Below, piece by piece: positions 1 through 11,272 of a stretch of DNA of 64,000 nt; positions within the stretch are counted from its first letter, which is position 1; every line of letters starts with the position of its first letter. Position numbers and translations under genes: made by a program. Under the pieces are notes generated by a model. That model was not told the origin of the DNA, did no database searches, and saw only the letters and a program-made list of their open reading frames with translations. The stretch comes from Sesamum alatum. Taxonomy: Eukaryota; Streptophyta; Magnoliopsida; Lamiales; Pedaliaceae. The stretch covers positions 1,240,001-1,304,000 of the forward strand of contig JACGWO010000003.1 of the NCBI GenBank assembly GCA_034509735.1. Reading direction: 5' to 3'.

Positions 1-461
1 TTGTACTTGTGTCACACAACATTTGAGGTTCTTTGAGAGTCATGGTCATTTGATGGGCAAGAAGAGTGGGTTAAATGCTGTAAAAAAAAATGCCAAGGTG
101 AAACTTTCCACTCTCAAGTTAGCACAAAGAGGATGAACGTGTTACCTTGGGAGTTTAGTTAATGTTTTGAGGTCTGGTATAGTAGAGATAGGTTGGGCAA
201 CTAGTTTTGTAATTCGCTAGGCATCCATTGATGTAAATAATAAGTTCAAAACTAGTTATTCTATTAATAAATGCAATCATCGAGTTCTCAAGCTACAATA
301 TCGTTATGATATATGCAAATGGATCATTTCAATATCAGGAATGTCTTGGAAATCTCATGCAAAGGAAATATCGGCTAATCATGCTATGTGGGTTAGCCTG
401 TGCTAGGTATAGATATTTGCTAGTGTTGAAAATAAAGCACATATGTGTCATACGTTAAAAC
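1..461. other. Left edge, no gene recognised
   Basis: Moderately AT-rich sequence with no long open frame on either strand and no recognised transposon terminus. It ends in AAAAC, the left target duplication of the solo LTR that follows. What lies further left cannot be judged from this window. Confidence 0.5.
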
Positions 462-2629
462 TGTTAGAATAGGTGACCAGAAAGCCAATAGGTTTGGCAT
501 ATTGTAACCTATTTGACAACTTGATGTAATGTAATATTATGTAATGAATAAAATGAGTATTTATTACCATCGGTGCCTTGTTTGTTGTGCTCATTTTTCA
601 TATATTAAAATGGTGTTTTACATATATCACAACAAAACCCACAGACCACGATTAACAACTCATGTAGTTGGGCCACACATTGGATGGTGGTCATGAAACC
701 AACTGATAAAGAGCTAATTATAAAACGTTCCAAGTCGAGGATCTCGAGACAGGGCATTGAGAATCCTATAGAGACTTGCACCAAGAGTCGTGTTCATTGG
801 ATGAGTGTTGTGTTTCATTGGCGACAGGCGTGGAACACCGATACGATCTTGGTGGGTTGGTCGACTGGGGTCGAGCCGACTGACTAGACTCACGGTGATC
901 ATCATATAGAAGCCTTGGAGGCTTGGCTGATATGATTGGATTTCCCCGGTTCCAACAGTACGGGAGTAGTCCTCAAACTTGAGGAACCATGACAGTCACG
1001 TACATAGGATGGTTGTATCTTGGATCTAGTGAGAGGTGATCATTCAGAATGTGTAGCGAGGACGGTGGGTTACAAGAAGAGGACACGTCCCCTGCCAGTA
1101 TGTGACCGAGGTATCTCCTATACACTTCGAGATACGTTCATGCTGCTTAAATCTGTGGCCACAGTGGTTGGTCGAACAGGAAATGGTTTCCTGTGTAGAT
1201 GCAATGAAGCATGTGTAGTCTCGAGTATTAAACATAGATGCCTAGTTAAGGATGAGAACCAACGCCCAACTCCATACCCTATACTAAGGCCGGGAGACGG
1301 TAGATGGAAGGACCGTACCCGTATGGAATCGGAGCCTAAATGTTCACGCCAACATTCACCTAGTCTCTAGCGGCATGGACCGTTGCTAGATGGCCACCCA
1401 TGGACACGGGCCCAAGTCTAGATGAGGGTGAACCTAAAAGGTCACACACAAATCACCGAGAAGATGGAGAAACTAACTTGGAGTCAATTTTGGAGAATAA
1501 TAAGTAATTGGATTACTTAAGGGATTATCCATTGGATGGACGGGCCGATATTGTATCGGGCCCTTGTTTAATTGGTAAATGGAATTTATCGATTAATGTA
1601 CAGAGTTGAAAGATTGGATCTTTTAATTTGATTAAAAGATCAATGAGAACTATTTAAGTTAACCTTGAATTAAATGAGATTTAATTTTGGGTTCCTTGTA
1701 ATTGGATTACAGTGGAACCCGGTCCGTTAAATTTTGGCCCACGAGGTGTGTTAATTCCAATTTTGGAATAGGAAGAAGTTACACAACTTCCCTAAAGTAG
1801 TATGGCCAAAAATTAACACTCTTGGAGAGGTAAAAATCACTCATACATGGCCTTGATGAGTTGACTTGTCTCTTTTGGTAACAGACAAATCAGCTCCAAT
1901 CAAGCCTCTCTCTTTTTGTATGATTAAATCATACCTTATAAGATGGTAGGCTTTATTGATGAATTAGTGTTATTGATTGGGATGTATCTAGATATCTTTG
2001 GATGAACCTAGACACATTCCAATGATCACATTAATTTTGTATATATATATGAGTATATACAATCATCAAAGCAAGAGAATTCATTTTTCATCTTTTTCTA
2101 GGAAAAAGAAGAAAAACACACTTCATTTTTCTCTTCAAAATTTTGGTCCCCTCTCTATTCTCTAACACATCCCTTTTGTTCTTCATTTGATCTTGGATCA
2201 TTTGGAAGAACAAAGAAAGTTTAAGAAGAGACACTAATTTAATAGTGTTCTAGTTTCTTAAACTGAATCCTCTATATCCGTTTTCTTCTAGCAAGGAAAA
2301 CGTGTATCTCTTCCGGTATTGTGTGGACTACTCTAGAGAGTTCATATGTTTGAACTTGGTGAGCATTTCCAGAGAGGAACAACGCTCGTAGCCGTGCAAG
2401 CGAGAAAACTACAAAGGTAATTTCGGTTTTATGCTTTCGTAGTTTGATTTTCACTTCTATGCCCTATGAACATTATATGTTTATAATATTGTTACATCCT
2501 ACATCAAACGCCCGGTTGAGCACCCAAAGGCACACCCCTTGGGATTATGTGATAATTGCTTTCATTCATGCGAATTATTCTGTTTTCACGCTTCCGCTCG
2601 CGCTCTCGGCGGATCTTCTTGCCCTTTCA
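462..2629 (+). mobile_element. Solo LTR, copia family 1
   Basis: The sequence starts TGTTAGAATAGGTGACCAG and ends in CTTGCCCTTTCA, a slightly mutated version of the family end CTTGTCCTTCA. No primer site follows and no purine tract precedes it, so this is a single LTR left by LTR-LTR recombination. Flanks are AAAAC (457-461) and AATAC (2630-2634), a 5-bp target duplication with one mismatch, which suggests an old insertion. The conserved LTR block with two CCATGG sites, CAAGTCTAG and GGTCACACAC lies near 1370-1450. A run of TATA-type repeats near 2040-2060 is the likely promoter area. The 116-residue open frame at 1020-1370 is in U3 and is not thought to encode a protein. Confidence 0.9.
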
Positions 2630-2669
2630 AATACATATTGCACATAATCAGTTCTAGTGATTACTCAAT

Positions 2670-3102
2670 GTTGTGGTATGTCACTGTGCAACGGAATTAG
2701 TTTGTGACACCCGGACCTTTGTGGCTCTCCTACAAGCTTCTTACGATCTCGTGGATCTGCAAGCACGTCCCTTTCATAGCCTTGTCACGAGCCCCTCTTC
2801 TCACTCCAAATGGATTGCTACCAGAGCTATCCACCCAAGTTCACACGCCTTAAACCCTCGGAGACTTTTGGTGATTCTTTAAGATAAAATAGAGAGAGTA
2901 TTTAGCGAGAGGCTTTGAGAGAGTGTACGTCGAATTGAATTGTGATTTTGATTCCATAGAAGCACCCTATTTATAGGTGTGCACGAGAGGAGTCCAATCC
3001 CAATACAAACTGTAGGGGACTACAAACTCTTCGCTCAAGAGGAGTCCTCCCTCACCACAAGTTTGGGAGACTTCAAACTCTTGAAATATGGATGTATATG
3101 CA
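2670..3102 (-). mobile_element. 3' LTR of the third (unrelated) copia element
   Basis: Read on the minus strand, a purine tract GAGTGGGAGATAT (3103-3115) is followed by TGCATATACATCC, the expected LTR start. CTATAAATAG lies about 130 bp inside. The right boundary at 3102 is fairly secure because it adjoins the purine tract. The left boundary near 2670 is approximate because no partner LTR survives for comparison. The sequence is unlike the family-1 and family-2 LTRs and is much shorter. Confidence 0.55.
2967..2976 (-). promoter_or_regulatory. TATA box in the third copia LTR
   Basis: The minus strand reads CTATAAATAG about 130 bp downstream of the proposed LTR start, a usual U3 position for a retrotransposon TATA box. 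Activity is inferred only. Confidence 0.5.
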
Positions 3103-3115
3103 ATATCTCCCACTC
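3103..3115 (-). promoter_or_regulatory. Polypurine tract of the third copia element
   Basis: The minus strand reads GAGTGGGAGATAT directly before the LTR start TG. It would prime plus-strand DNA synthesis. Confidence 0.6.
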
Positions 3116-4149
3116 ATACATATTTGACATAGCCTCTCCAATCCAAAATATCTCATCTCTCATCCCATCTTTCATCAAGGAGTAAGGCGTGCGACCAAAC
3201 GAGAACTCTGAGGAGAGTTATATTGAGTTATCACTAAAGCTAACATGACTCATCCACTCCAAAAACTCGCTATGTACCCCAAACCTTATGGTCGCACTTG
3301 ATCAAGCATCTCTAAATCCCTCAATAAATAGATGGAGCATGCTTGGCCCTCTCAATTATGCTTCTACGTTCATGACTAGTCAGACATTTTCCGACTAAGT
3401 CGCCCGGGCTATGAACAATAGAACATAAGTACTTCACCAACTTAGTTCTTCCTCAGCCTCTCACATCAATTAGTTTGGCCTTGACAACTTTCCTTTACAT
3501 CCTCCAACAGACCGCATCACTCGTGGCCATTGGATAACATGCTAAAGTAGCATCATCAAGCTTACGCCTCATGACATGGTCCAGAGTCCCAAAGGGTACA
3601 ATAGATTGTATAGGCTCACACGAAGCAGGGACCTATTCAATCATTCCCCATAATAGGTCATCTTAACGCATATGTAGTATGATTACATGCTATGATGGAG
3701 CTCCCACTCAACTTGGGCCTGTCACTGCTCTTAACATCATATGAACCTGAGTTCAGTCGCTATCCAAGCGCCTAACTTGCATACCACCAGAAAATCAACC
3801 TATTGGTATCTTCTAGCGGTTCGCACGTTCCATCTATAAACAGACTTCTATGAAGTTTGGACATACTTCATAGTCGATCACACGTGATCCCATCCTAGCT
3901 CTTTAGCTAAGGCGACTTTGGTTATAGGTTAACCTCCATCACTTCTAAAGAGTGAAGCTGATCATTCGCACGACTCACTTATGCAAAGTGATCCTTCTAA
4001 GCCGCATCCCGCTCGCTATCACAACGCCAAGGTGATTACCCGTGTGAGTGGGTCAATCTAAGCTTGGTGACATTCACACATATATGTAAAATAGACACAG
4101 TAATCTAACAAAAACAAGAATCACATATTCTTATAAAAAAGAAAGTGTT
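3116..4149 (-). other. Long 3' non-coding stretch of the third copia element
   Basis: About 1 kb separates the end of the RNase H frame (near 4150) from the purine tract. No open frame of note is present on the element's sense strand. A second purine tract with the core GTTGAGTGGGAG lies near 3690-3705 and resembles a polypurine tract without an LTR after it. Several copia lineages carry long untranslated 3' regions, so this may be original rather than inserted DNA. Confidence 0.45.
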
Positions 4150-4843
4150 CTTACAGGCTCAAAACTTACGTCCTACACAGTCCCATACTACTCACATGCC
4201 TTTGAAATGCGCCTCTACACAAAAGTTTAGTAAAGGGATCTGCTATCATATCATTACTAATATGCTTGATAACCACTTAGCCTTGCACAATACTATCACG
4301 AATGAAGTGATATCTGGTATCTATATGCTTGGTCCTCCCATTGTACTTAGGGTCCTCCGCGTATGCTATAAGCGGTTGTGTTATCACAATAGATCACAAC
4401 AACATCATCAACATGCGCCAAAAGGCGCATACTCTTGAGGAATCTCCTCAACCCGATAGCCTCTTGGACCGCTGATGTAGAAGCCATATATTCTGCTTCC
4501 ATGGTGGACAAAGAGATGCAAGGTTGTTTCTGCTGCACCAAGTGATAGCAATGCCTCCTAACAAGAATGCATATCCTGATGTGGATTTGTGTTCGTCTCT
4601 GTCCGCTGATCCATCAGTATAACTATATCCAACCAGCTTTAAACTTCCCCCATGGTAGCACAAAGCCAGATTACTTGTTCCTTTTAGATATCTAAGTATC
4701 CTCTTGACTGCTGCCCAGTGGTAGGGTCCAGGATTACTTTGATACCTGCTCACCGTTCCACCTACAAAGCACAGGTCTGGTCGAGTACACATCATAGCGT
4801 ACATCAAACTTCCTACAGTGCTAGCATATGGAACCTTAGCCAT
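4150..4843 (-). pseudogene. Third copia: RNase H domain, broken
   Basis: The minus strand encodes the copia region after reverse transcriptase. One frame (4448-4843) has the segment with CTRPDLCFVGG and VKRILRYLKGT, then DGSADRDEHKSTSGY. A second frame (4347-4541) has the RNase H motif LSTMEAEYMA and YCDNTTA. The two frames overlap, so a frameshift near 4450-4540 breaks the gene. Further frameshifts occur towards the 3' end, where the DTRYH-like region is barely readable. The domain would degrade RNA in the RNA-DNA hybrid during replication; this copy cannot. Confidence 0.85.
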
Positions 4844-4852
4844 GCATTTCCT

Positions 4853-6090
4853 TTATTCTTCTGTCTTAGGGCACAATTCTCTGCTAAGAATACAACTTTT
4901 ATCCATGGGTATGTCAACAGGATTGGCATGGTGCATACAAAATCGCTCTATGATCCTTTTGATATAAGTCTCTTGAGACAAGCTCAAAAGTTTCCTAAAG
5001 CGATCAAGGTGTATCTTAACAGCAAGTATGTATTCAGCTTCTCCTATGTCCTTCATCTCAAATGTTGAGGACAACCACTTGTGAGTGGTGACAATCATTT
5101 CCATGTCATTTCCTACCAACAAAATATCATCCACATACAGTGAAAGAATCAAGAACTTCTTTCCACTTCTTTTGACATACACACAGTGGTCCTCCTCAAC
5201 CATTGTGAAGCCTATCAAGGTGATAGCTTCATGAAATCGATAGCACCACTGCTTGGACGATTGTTTCAGGCCATAAATGGAAGAATTTAAGCAGCACACT
5301 TTGCCTTCTTTTCCCATTTCCTGAAAACCTTTAGGTTGATCCATATAGATCTCCTCATCTAGTTCTCCATTGAGAAATGTTGTCTTTACATCCATCTGAA
5401 ATAGTTCCAGATCTAGGTGGGCAAAAATGGCTAGAAGTAGGCGAATAGAGAATCTCACCACTGGGGAGAATGTCTCTTTATAATCAAACCCTCTTGTTGG
5501 GTATAACCCTTCGCCACTAATCGAGCTTTCAATTTTCCGATTCTTCCATTTGCCTTACATTTGACCTGTAGAACCCACTTGTTCTTAATGGTCTTACGCC
5601 CAGCTGGAAGATCAACTAGCTCCCAAACATTGTTTTTAGCCATAGAGTACATCTTTTCTTCCATTGTAGTTATCCACTCTTTTGCATTCGGTGAAGTCAC
5701 AGCTTCTTCATAAGTAGTTATCTCATCCACATCTACCGAAGCACACACAAAGGCTTCCCCATCGATCTCATATCGACGACGGGGTATTCCTCCATGTTTG
5801 CTTATTCGCATCTGTAGATTATGAAAGTTATGTTCCTCTAGTGAACAACTCCCACTTAATCTGGGTTCGCTCTCATTATCCCTGTCAATTGTTGGGTAAG
5901 AGTGTGGAGTCTCACCCTCGCCAGGGATAGATACACCGCCCTGAGGATCTCGTAACTCGTATAGTTTAAGGTCCCCTTTAACATTACTTATGCTCGGGAG
6001 ATCCTCTTCAAGGAAATCTAAATTGCAGAGCTCAATTTCAGTCATTCCTCTATCAGGGTGTTCACCGTACATATCATAGCCCTTGGAGTG
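4853..6090 (-). pseudogene. Third copia: reverse transcriptase, broken
   Basis: Two minus-strand frames join near 5455-5461. The upstream frame (5455-6072) holds an acidic linker and the start of RT, with NNVWELVDLP and KARLVAKGYTQQEG. The downstream frame (4853-5461) continues with QMDVKTTFLNGELDEEIYMD, YGLKQSSKQW and the catalytic YVDDILLVGND. A frameshift between TQQEG and the LLLAIFAHLDLE segment breaks the protein. The catalytic aspartates are still present. Sequence differs clearly from the family-1 and family-2 RTs, so this is another copia lineage. Confidence 0.9.
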
Positions 6091-6101
6091 CTCACAATAT
6101 C

Positions 6102-6790
6102 TTATAAAGATAAGTTGTTAGCTCTAGGACCCAATTTTCCATATTTATGAGAGGTACTATGGACAAACCCTGCTGACCCCCATGGGCGTAAGCTTTCTAA
6201 GTTGGGCTTTCTGTCATGCCATAATTCATAGGGAGTCGAAGGAACGGATTTGGAGGGCACATGGTTTAAGATGTAGGCAACAGTCAAAATTGCATCTTCC
6301 CAAAATGATATTGGAAGATTTTCTTGCGCCATCATTGTCTGGCCATTTCCAGAAGTGTACGATTCCTTCTCTCTATAACCCCAATTTGTTACGGAGTATG
6401 TGGAATCGTTAATTGTCGTATGATTCCTTTTTCCTCACAAACTTGCTTGAATTGCCCAGAAAGATATTCTCGCCCTCTGTCAGTTCTTAGAACTTTAAGG
6501 TTCGTATCTCTTTGATTCTTAACCTTTGCTAAGAATCGTTTAAAATAGGCAAGCATCTCTGAAAGATTAGATAAGACATATACTGACCCATAGCGCGAAT
6601 ACTCATCAATGAAAGTGAGAAAATAATATGCACCGTGACGTGTTCTCACATTCATTGGCCCGCATATATCTGAGGGACTAACTCTAACGGTGAGTAGTCC
6701 TCTTAACTTTCCCAAAAGATTTTCGGCAGGCTTTTCCCGCCAGACATGGTTCACATGGAGGAAGGTTGACTTTAGCGAAAGAACCTAATA
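6102..6790 (-). pseudogene. Third copia: integrase core, broken
   Basis: The frame at 6389-6754 carries the first catalytic region (SDICGPMNVRT, FIDEYSRYG) and the second (VLRTDRGREYLSGQF), then stops near the glutamate region. The frame at 6102-6335 resumes with ISFWEDAILTVAYILNHVPS and TPYELWH. The stretch between them is frameshifted, so the final glutamate of the DDE triad is not in a readable frame. The HHCC zinc-binding part upstream (6760-6830) is also broken. Confidence 0.85.
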
Positions 6791-6826
6791 TGCCTTCTTA
6801 TACTAACCTAGTCATCCTTTCTTGTC

Positions 6827-7450
6827 CTATGTGTCCCAATTTCGCATGCCAATTGACAGAGATATTATCAACAGAAGAAACAATGTAAGAAATGCATTCA
6901 TTTGCTCTAGCATGAACAAACCATTATTCATAAATCGTAAGCCATAGAGGTCTTTGCCAAAATAAATAAAAAAACCCAATTGTTCATATAGAAAAGAAAA
7001 ACCATGTACCATCAATGTTGTAACTGAAAGTAAATTACATCGGATGCTAGGTGCATATTGCACATCACTAAGGAGTAGCTCACGCCCAGTGCGGAGCTTG
7101 AGTTGGTATGAACCAATTCTAAGGACCTCTTCTTGTGTTCCATTTCCCATAGCAATGTAATGGCTGCATGCTGGCACCCGATGGTAGTCTACAAATGTAG
7201 CTCGATCCCTTGTCACATGTTTTGTTGCGCCTGTATCTACAATCCAACCGAGGAGAGAATTAGCCACAAAAACTTTTGAGCAGACAAAAGAACTTGGAGA
7301 GGGGTTAGGTGTTACCTTCTTTAGCTCAGTGCAATCACGATCAAAGTGGCCCATCTTTTGACAATTATAGCATTTGGCCTTTGTCACATTCTTCATTCCA
7401 CCCTGTTTTCCTCGGCTACGCTTCATAGCCTTGTCACCTTGTGGGGCCAA
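6827..7450 (-). pseudogene. Third copia: Gag C-terminus and protease
   Basis: One 207-residue frame contains a zinc knuckle CYNCQKMGHFDRDC (C-X2-C-X4-H-X4-C) near residue 28 and an aspartic protease active site WIVDTGATKHVT near residue 69. This is the normal copia order, nucleocapsid then protease. The frame loses sense after about residue 170, where the pre-integrase zinc domain should begin. Confidence 0.85.
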
Positions 7451-7985
7451 GTTCTGGCTTTGGCTCTGGGTTTGGCTCTATCTTGCACCGATCGGTTTAT
7501 TCCAAGGATTGCCTTTATGGGGCTTGCACTGATCGACATATGCGACAAGGGCAGCCTGCTGAGCATTTTCAGATTCTCTACGGTCAGCTCTCAAGTTTCA
7601 AATGACTGGCGACACCGTCAAATGTTTTTATTTGCCCATTGTGCGTTAGCACCAGCTTCACGTGTCCCCAAGTCTGCTCAGGTAGCTAACTAAGGACTGT
7701 CAGACCTTGTTATTCACTGAGTTTAGTACCCGCATTCTGGAATTCTTGAATCATATTCTTCATCACATCAAGATCTCGAATCATCGAGTGTTTTAGGTTA
7801 ATCATGTATTGATTGAACCTAAGGGTCAAACCCCTTAGTCTCGTAGCTGAAGTGCTAATCATATGCGACCTTAAAAAATTCCCATAACTCTTTGGCCGTT
7901 GAATATTCCTCATATTCACGGATCAGATTATCGTGCATGCAGCTTAGCATAGTAAAGAGCGCACTCAAATCTTGATCCCTTCACT
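7451..7985 (-). pseudogene. Third copia: decayed Gag, truncated
   Basis: Short minus-strand frames (for example 7710-7919) give Gag-like text with several frameshifts and stops. The Gag amino end, start codon, leader, primer site and 5' LTR are all missing. Similarity ends near 7985, where unrelated sequence begins. The element is therefore 5'-truncated. Confidence 0.6.
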
Positions 7986-7995
7986 TATTGTATGT

Positions 7996-8159
7996 CATGT
8001 AAAAAATAGGTGCCATATGGCCAAATGTTACGTGAACACTGAGCTGTGTTGTGATGCTTTATGTGCAATATTTGGGAGTAGAAATCTTGATATTAGAAGT
8101 GAGAATGAAGACCATTTTACCAATCTTGAAGAAGAAGAACGTGCATGGGTTGAACATCC
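7996..8159 (+). pseudogene. Possible last exon of an unknown host gene, cut by a solo LTR
   Basis: The plus frame from about 8010 runs open to 8159 and is rich in charged residues (DIRSENEDHFTNLEEEERAW). It then enters the solo LTR. If the LTR and one target-site copy are ignored, the frame continues at 10352 and stops after six codons (TGA at 10368-10370). A possible splice acceptor, AAAAAATAG, ends at 8009. I do not recognise the protein. The evidence is only an open frame, composition and a stop soon after the LTR; chance remains quite possible. Confidence 0.3.
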
Positions 8160-10346
8160 TGAAGGACAAGCGGATCCGCCCGGGAGAGTGAGCGAAAGCG
8201 TGGAAATGGAATAATTAAAAGTATTATCACAAAATCCCAAGGGGTGTACCCTTGGGTGCTCAATCGGGCGTTCAATGTAGGATATAACAATATTAAAAAG
8301 CATATATTGTACATAGAGCATAGAGATAGAAGAATGAACTACAATAGCGTAAAATCGAAATTACCTTTGTAGTTCTAACATTTGCACGGCTGCTAGCATT
8401 GTCCCTCTCCAGAAATGCTCACCAAGTTCAAACGTATGAACTCTCTAGAGGTAATCCACACTACACCGAAAGAGATGCACGTTTTCCTTACTGGAAGAAA
8501 ATAGATGTTAGAGGATTCGGTTTAAGAAAAATAAAACACTATTGATCAGTGTTTTTATTAAACTTAATTGTTCTTCCAAATGATCCAAGATCAAATGAAG
8601 AACAAAGGGGACGTGTGAGAGCAAGAGAGGTGTGAGTATTTTTCTTCTTTTTCCTAGAAAAAAGTTGAATAATGAATTCTCTTGCTTTCATGAACATATA
8701 TACTCATATATAAATAAAATTATTGTGATCATTGGAATGTGTCTAGGTTCATCTAAGGATGTCTAGATACTTCCCAATCAATCCCACTAATTCATCAATC
8801 AAGCCTACTATCTCTTAAGGTATGATTTAATCATATCAAAAGAAAGAGATTTAACTGGAATTGATTTGTCTCTTACCAAAAGAGACAAGTCTATTCATCA
8901 AGGCCATGTATGGCCGATTTTTACCCCATCAAAAGTGGTAATTTTCGGCCATACCACATTAGGGAAGAAGTCCAACTTCTCCCTATTCCAAAAGTGGAAT
9001 TAACACACCTTTTGGGCCAAAATTTAACAGACCGGGCTCCACTGTAATCCAATTACAATGAACCCAAAACTAAATCCTATTTAATTTAAGGTCCACTTAA
9101 ATAACTCCCATTGATCTTTTAATCCAATTAAAGACCCAATATTTCGACTCTCTACATTAACCAATATATCTCACTTACCGATTAAACAAGGGCCCGATAC
9201 AATATCGGCCCGTCCATCCAATGGACAATCCCTTAAGTAATCCAATTACTTAATTATCCTCCAAAATTGACTCCAAGTCAATTTCTCCACCTTCTTGGTG
9301 ATTTGTGTGTGACCCTTTAGGTTCACCCTCAGCTAGACTTGGGCCCGTGTTCAACAGGGGCCGTTACCATGGGTGGCCGTCTAGCAATGGTCCATGGCAC
9401 TAGAGACTAGGTGAATGTTGGTGTGAACATTTAGGCGCCGATTCCGTACGGGTGCGGTCCTTCCATCTAACGTCTCCCGCCCTTAGTCTAGGGTATAGAA
9501 TTAGGCGTCGGCTCCCATCCTTGACTAGGCATCTATGCTTAATACTCGAGACTACACATGCCTCATTGCATTGACATAGGAAACCATTTTCTGTTCGACC
9601 GACCACTGTGGCCACACGTTTAAGCAGCATGAACGTGTCTCCGAATGCATAGGAGATACCTCTGTCACATACTGACAGGGGATGGATCCTCTTCTTGGAA
9701 CCCACCATCCTCAATACACATTCTGACTGCACTGGACAAGGCTTATAATGATCATCTTACGGAAAGATCACCTCTCACCAGATCTGAGATACAACCATCT
9801 TGTGTATGTGACTGACATGTTCCCTCAAGTCTAATGACTACTCTCGTACTACCGAAAATGAGAAAATCCAATCATACCGACCAAGCCTCCAAGGCTTCCA
9901 TATGATAATCCCCATGAGTCAGTTCAATCGGCTCGACCCCAGTCGACCAATCCATCAAGATCGTGTAAGTGTCCCACGCTTGTCATCGATGAAACACGGC
10001 ACTCATCCAATGAACACGACTCTTGGTGTAAGTCTCTATAGGACTCTCGATGCCCTGTCTCGAGGTCCTCGACCTGGAACGTTTCAGACCCAACTCTTTA
10101 TCAGTTGGTTTCATGACCATCATGCAATGCGTGGCCCAACTGCATAAGTTGTTAATCGTGGTCTATGGGCTTTGTTACAATATTTGTAAAAATACCATTT
10201 TAACATATGGAACATGAGCACAACAAAGAAGGTACCAATGGTACCGAATACTCATTTTATTCATTACATAATATTACATGACATCAAGTTGTCAAATAGG
10301 TTACAAAACGCCAAATCTATTGACTTTCTGGTCACCTATTCTAACA
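8160..10346 (-). mobile_element. Solo LTR, copia family 1
   Basis: The plus strand starts TGAAGGACAAGCGGATCCGC and ends ACCTATTCTAACA, the reverse complement of the family-1 LTR ends. No primer site or pol flanks it. The 5-bp flanks are CATCC (8155-8159) and CTTCC (10347-10351), a target duplication with one mismatch. It has the conserved CCATGG blocks near 9366-9400. The U3 open frame at 9400-9732 is shared with other copies but appears to be passive. Confidence 0.9.
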
Positions 10347-10370
10347 CTTCCTAAGTCCACCGACCGGTGA

Positions 10371-11272
10371 TGCTAGAGAGATTCTTCATTATAATTGAAT
10401 TGAGATTTGAATTTCATAAATGTTGGACGTAACAAGCAACATTGAATACAATTTCAAGACAGAAACTAAACATTGTTGAAATGTTTACTTAGTGTTCTTC
10501 CACTGTGCATGAAAGCAAACTTGACAACCTTCTTTTCTTTTCTTTTTTTTTTTTTTTGTGGTGGGAAATAATACTAAGGGAAATTGCCACTTTCTCTAGC
10601 ACATTAACAATTTGAGTACTCAACAGTCCACCCAAGTGCTCCAACAGGTAACATAAATGACCAATTTCATCAACAAACATACGCAGGTTATTCAAGCAAT
10701 CAATGTTGTTAAAAACAGTTAATCTTCACATGGTTTTAACTTGATCTGGGACCCTACTTTTAAAACTAATGAAACAACTTTGTAATGTGTTTGATATGTT
10801 TTGGCTGAATGTGGTTGTAGTACAGTTTGTAAGGTAAATATTAAAACTTCATTGACTAAATCGAAAACTGATGAAAAGTCAAGCAACGCTCGTCGTTTCT
10901 CGATTACATCCTCAAGAAAGTAAAAGGAAATAATGCAATCTTAGATGTTATTTCATGAACAACATACACAATTACACATAAATGGTGAATAAAAATGCCA
11001 AATTGTGATAAAAATAATGCATAGAAGATGATACACACAATAATCAACAACAACAATGGTGAAATTTAATATCCATTCGAAACATGGAATACTCATGCAA
11101 TTAGGAAATGTTAACATCAACCTAAAATAATAATTTTGAACCTCTACACTGGCACCTCTCAGCTTCAGAGTTAGAACCTGCCCTCATTCGCTTCAGCAAC
11201 TCAACAACATATTTAACAAAAAACAGAAGTAAAACCTTGTATTTTAGTAAAAATCAGCTTTTTGAACAAAAT
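10371..11272. other. AT-rich stretch, no gene seen
   Basis: No convincing open frame, RNA gene or transposon terminus. A pyrimidine/poly-T run lies at about 10530-10557. The stop codon of the possible interrupted exon (10352-10370) lies just to the left. Confidence 0.4.

Noticed and set aside
1020..1370. A 107-116-codon frame in the family-1 LTR, recurring at 9400-9732, 21530-21853, 25142-25465 and 28872-29195
   Set aside because: It lies in U3. It is shifted or truncated in the copies at 19088 and around 49000, and the homologous family-2 stretch has stops. Similarity is explained by recent shared descent of the LTRs.
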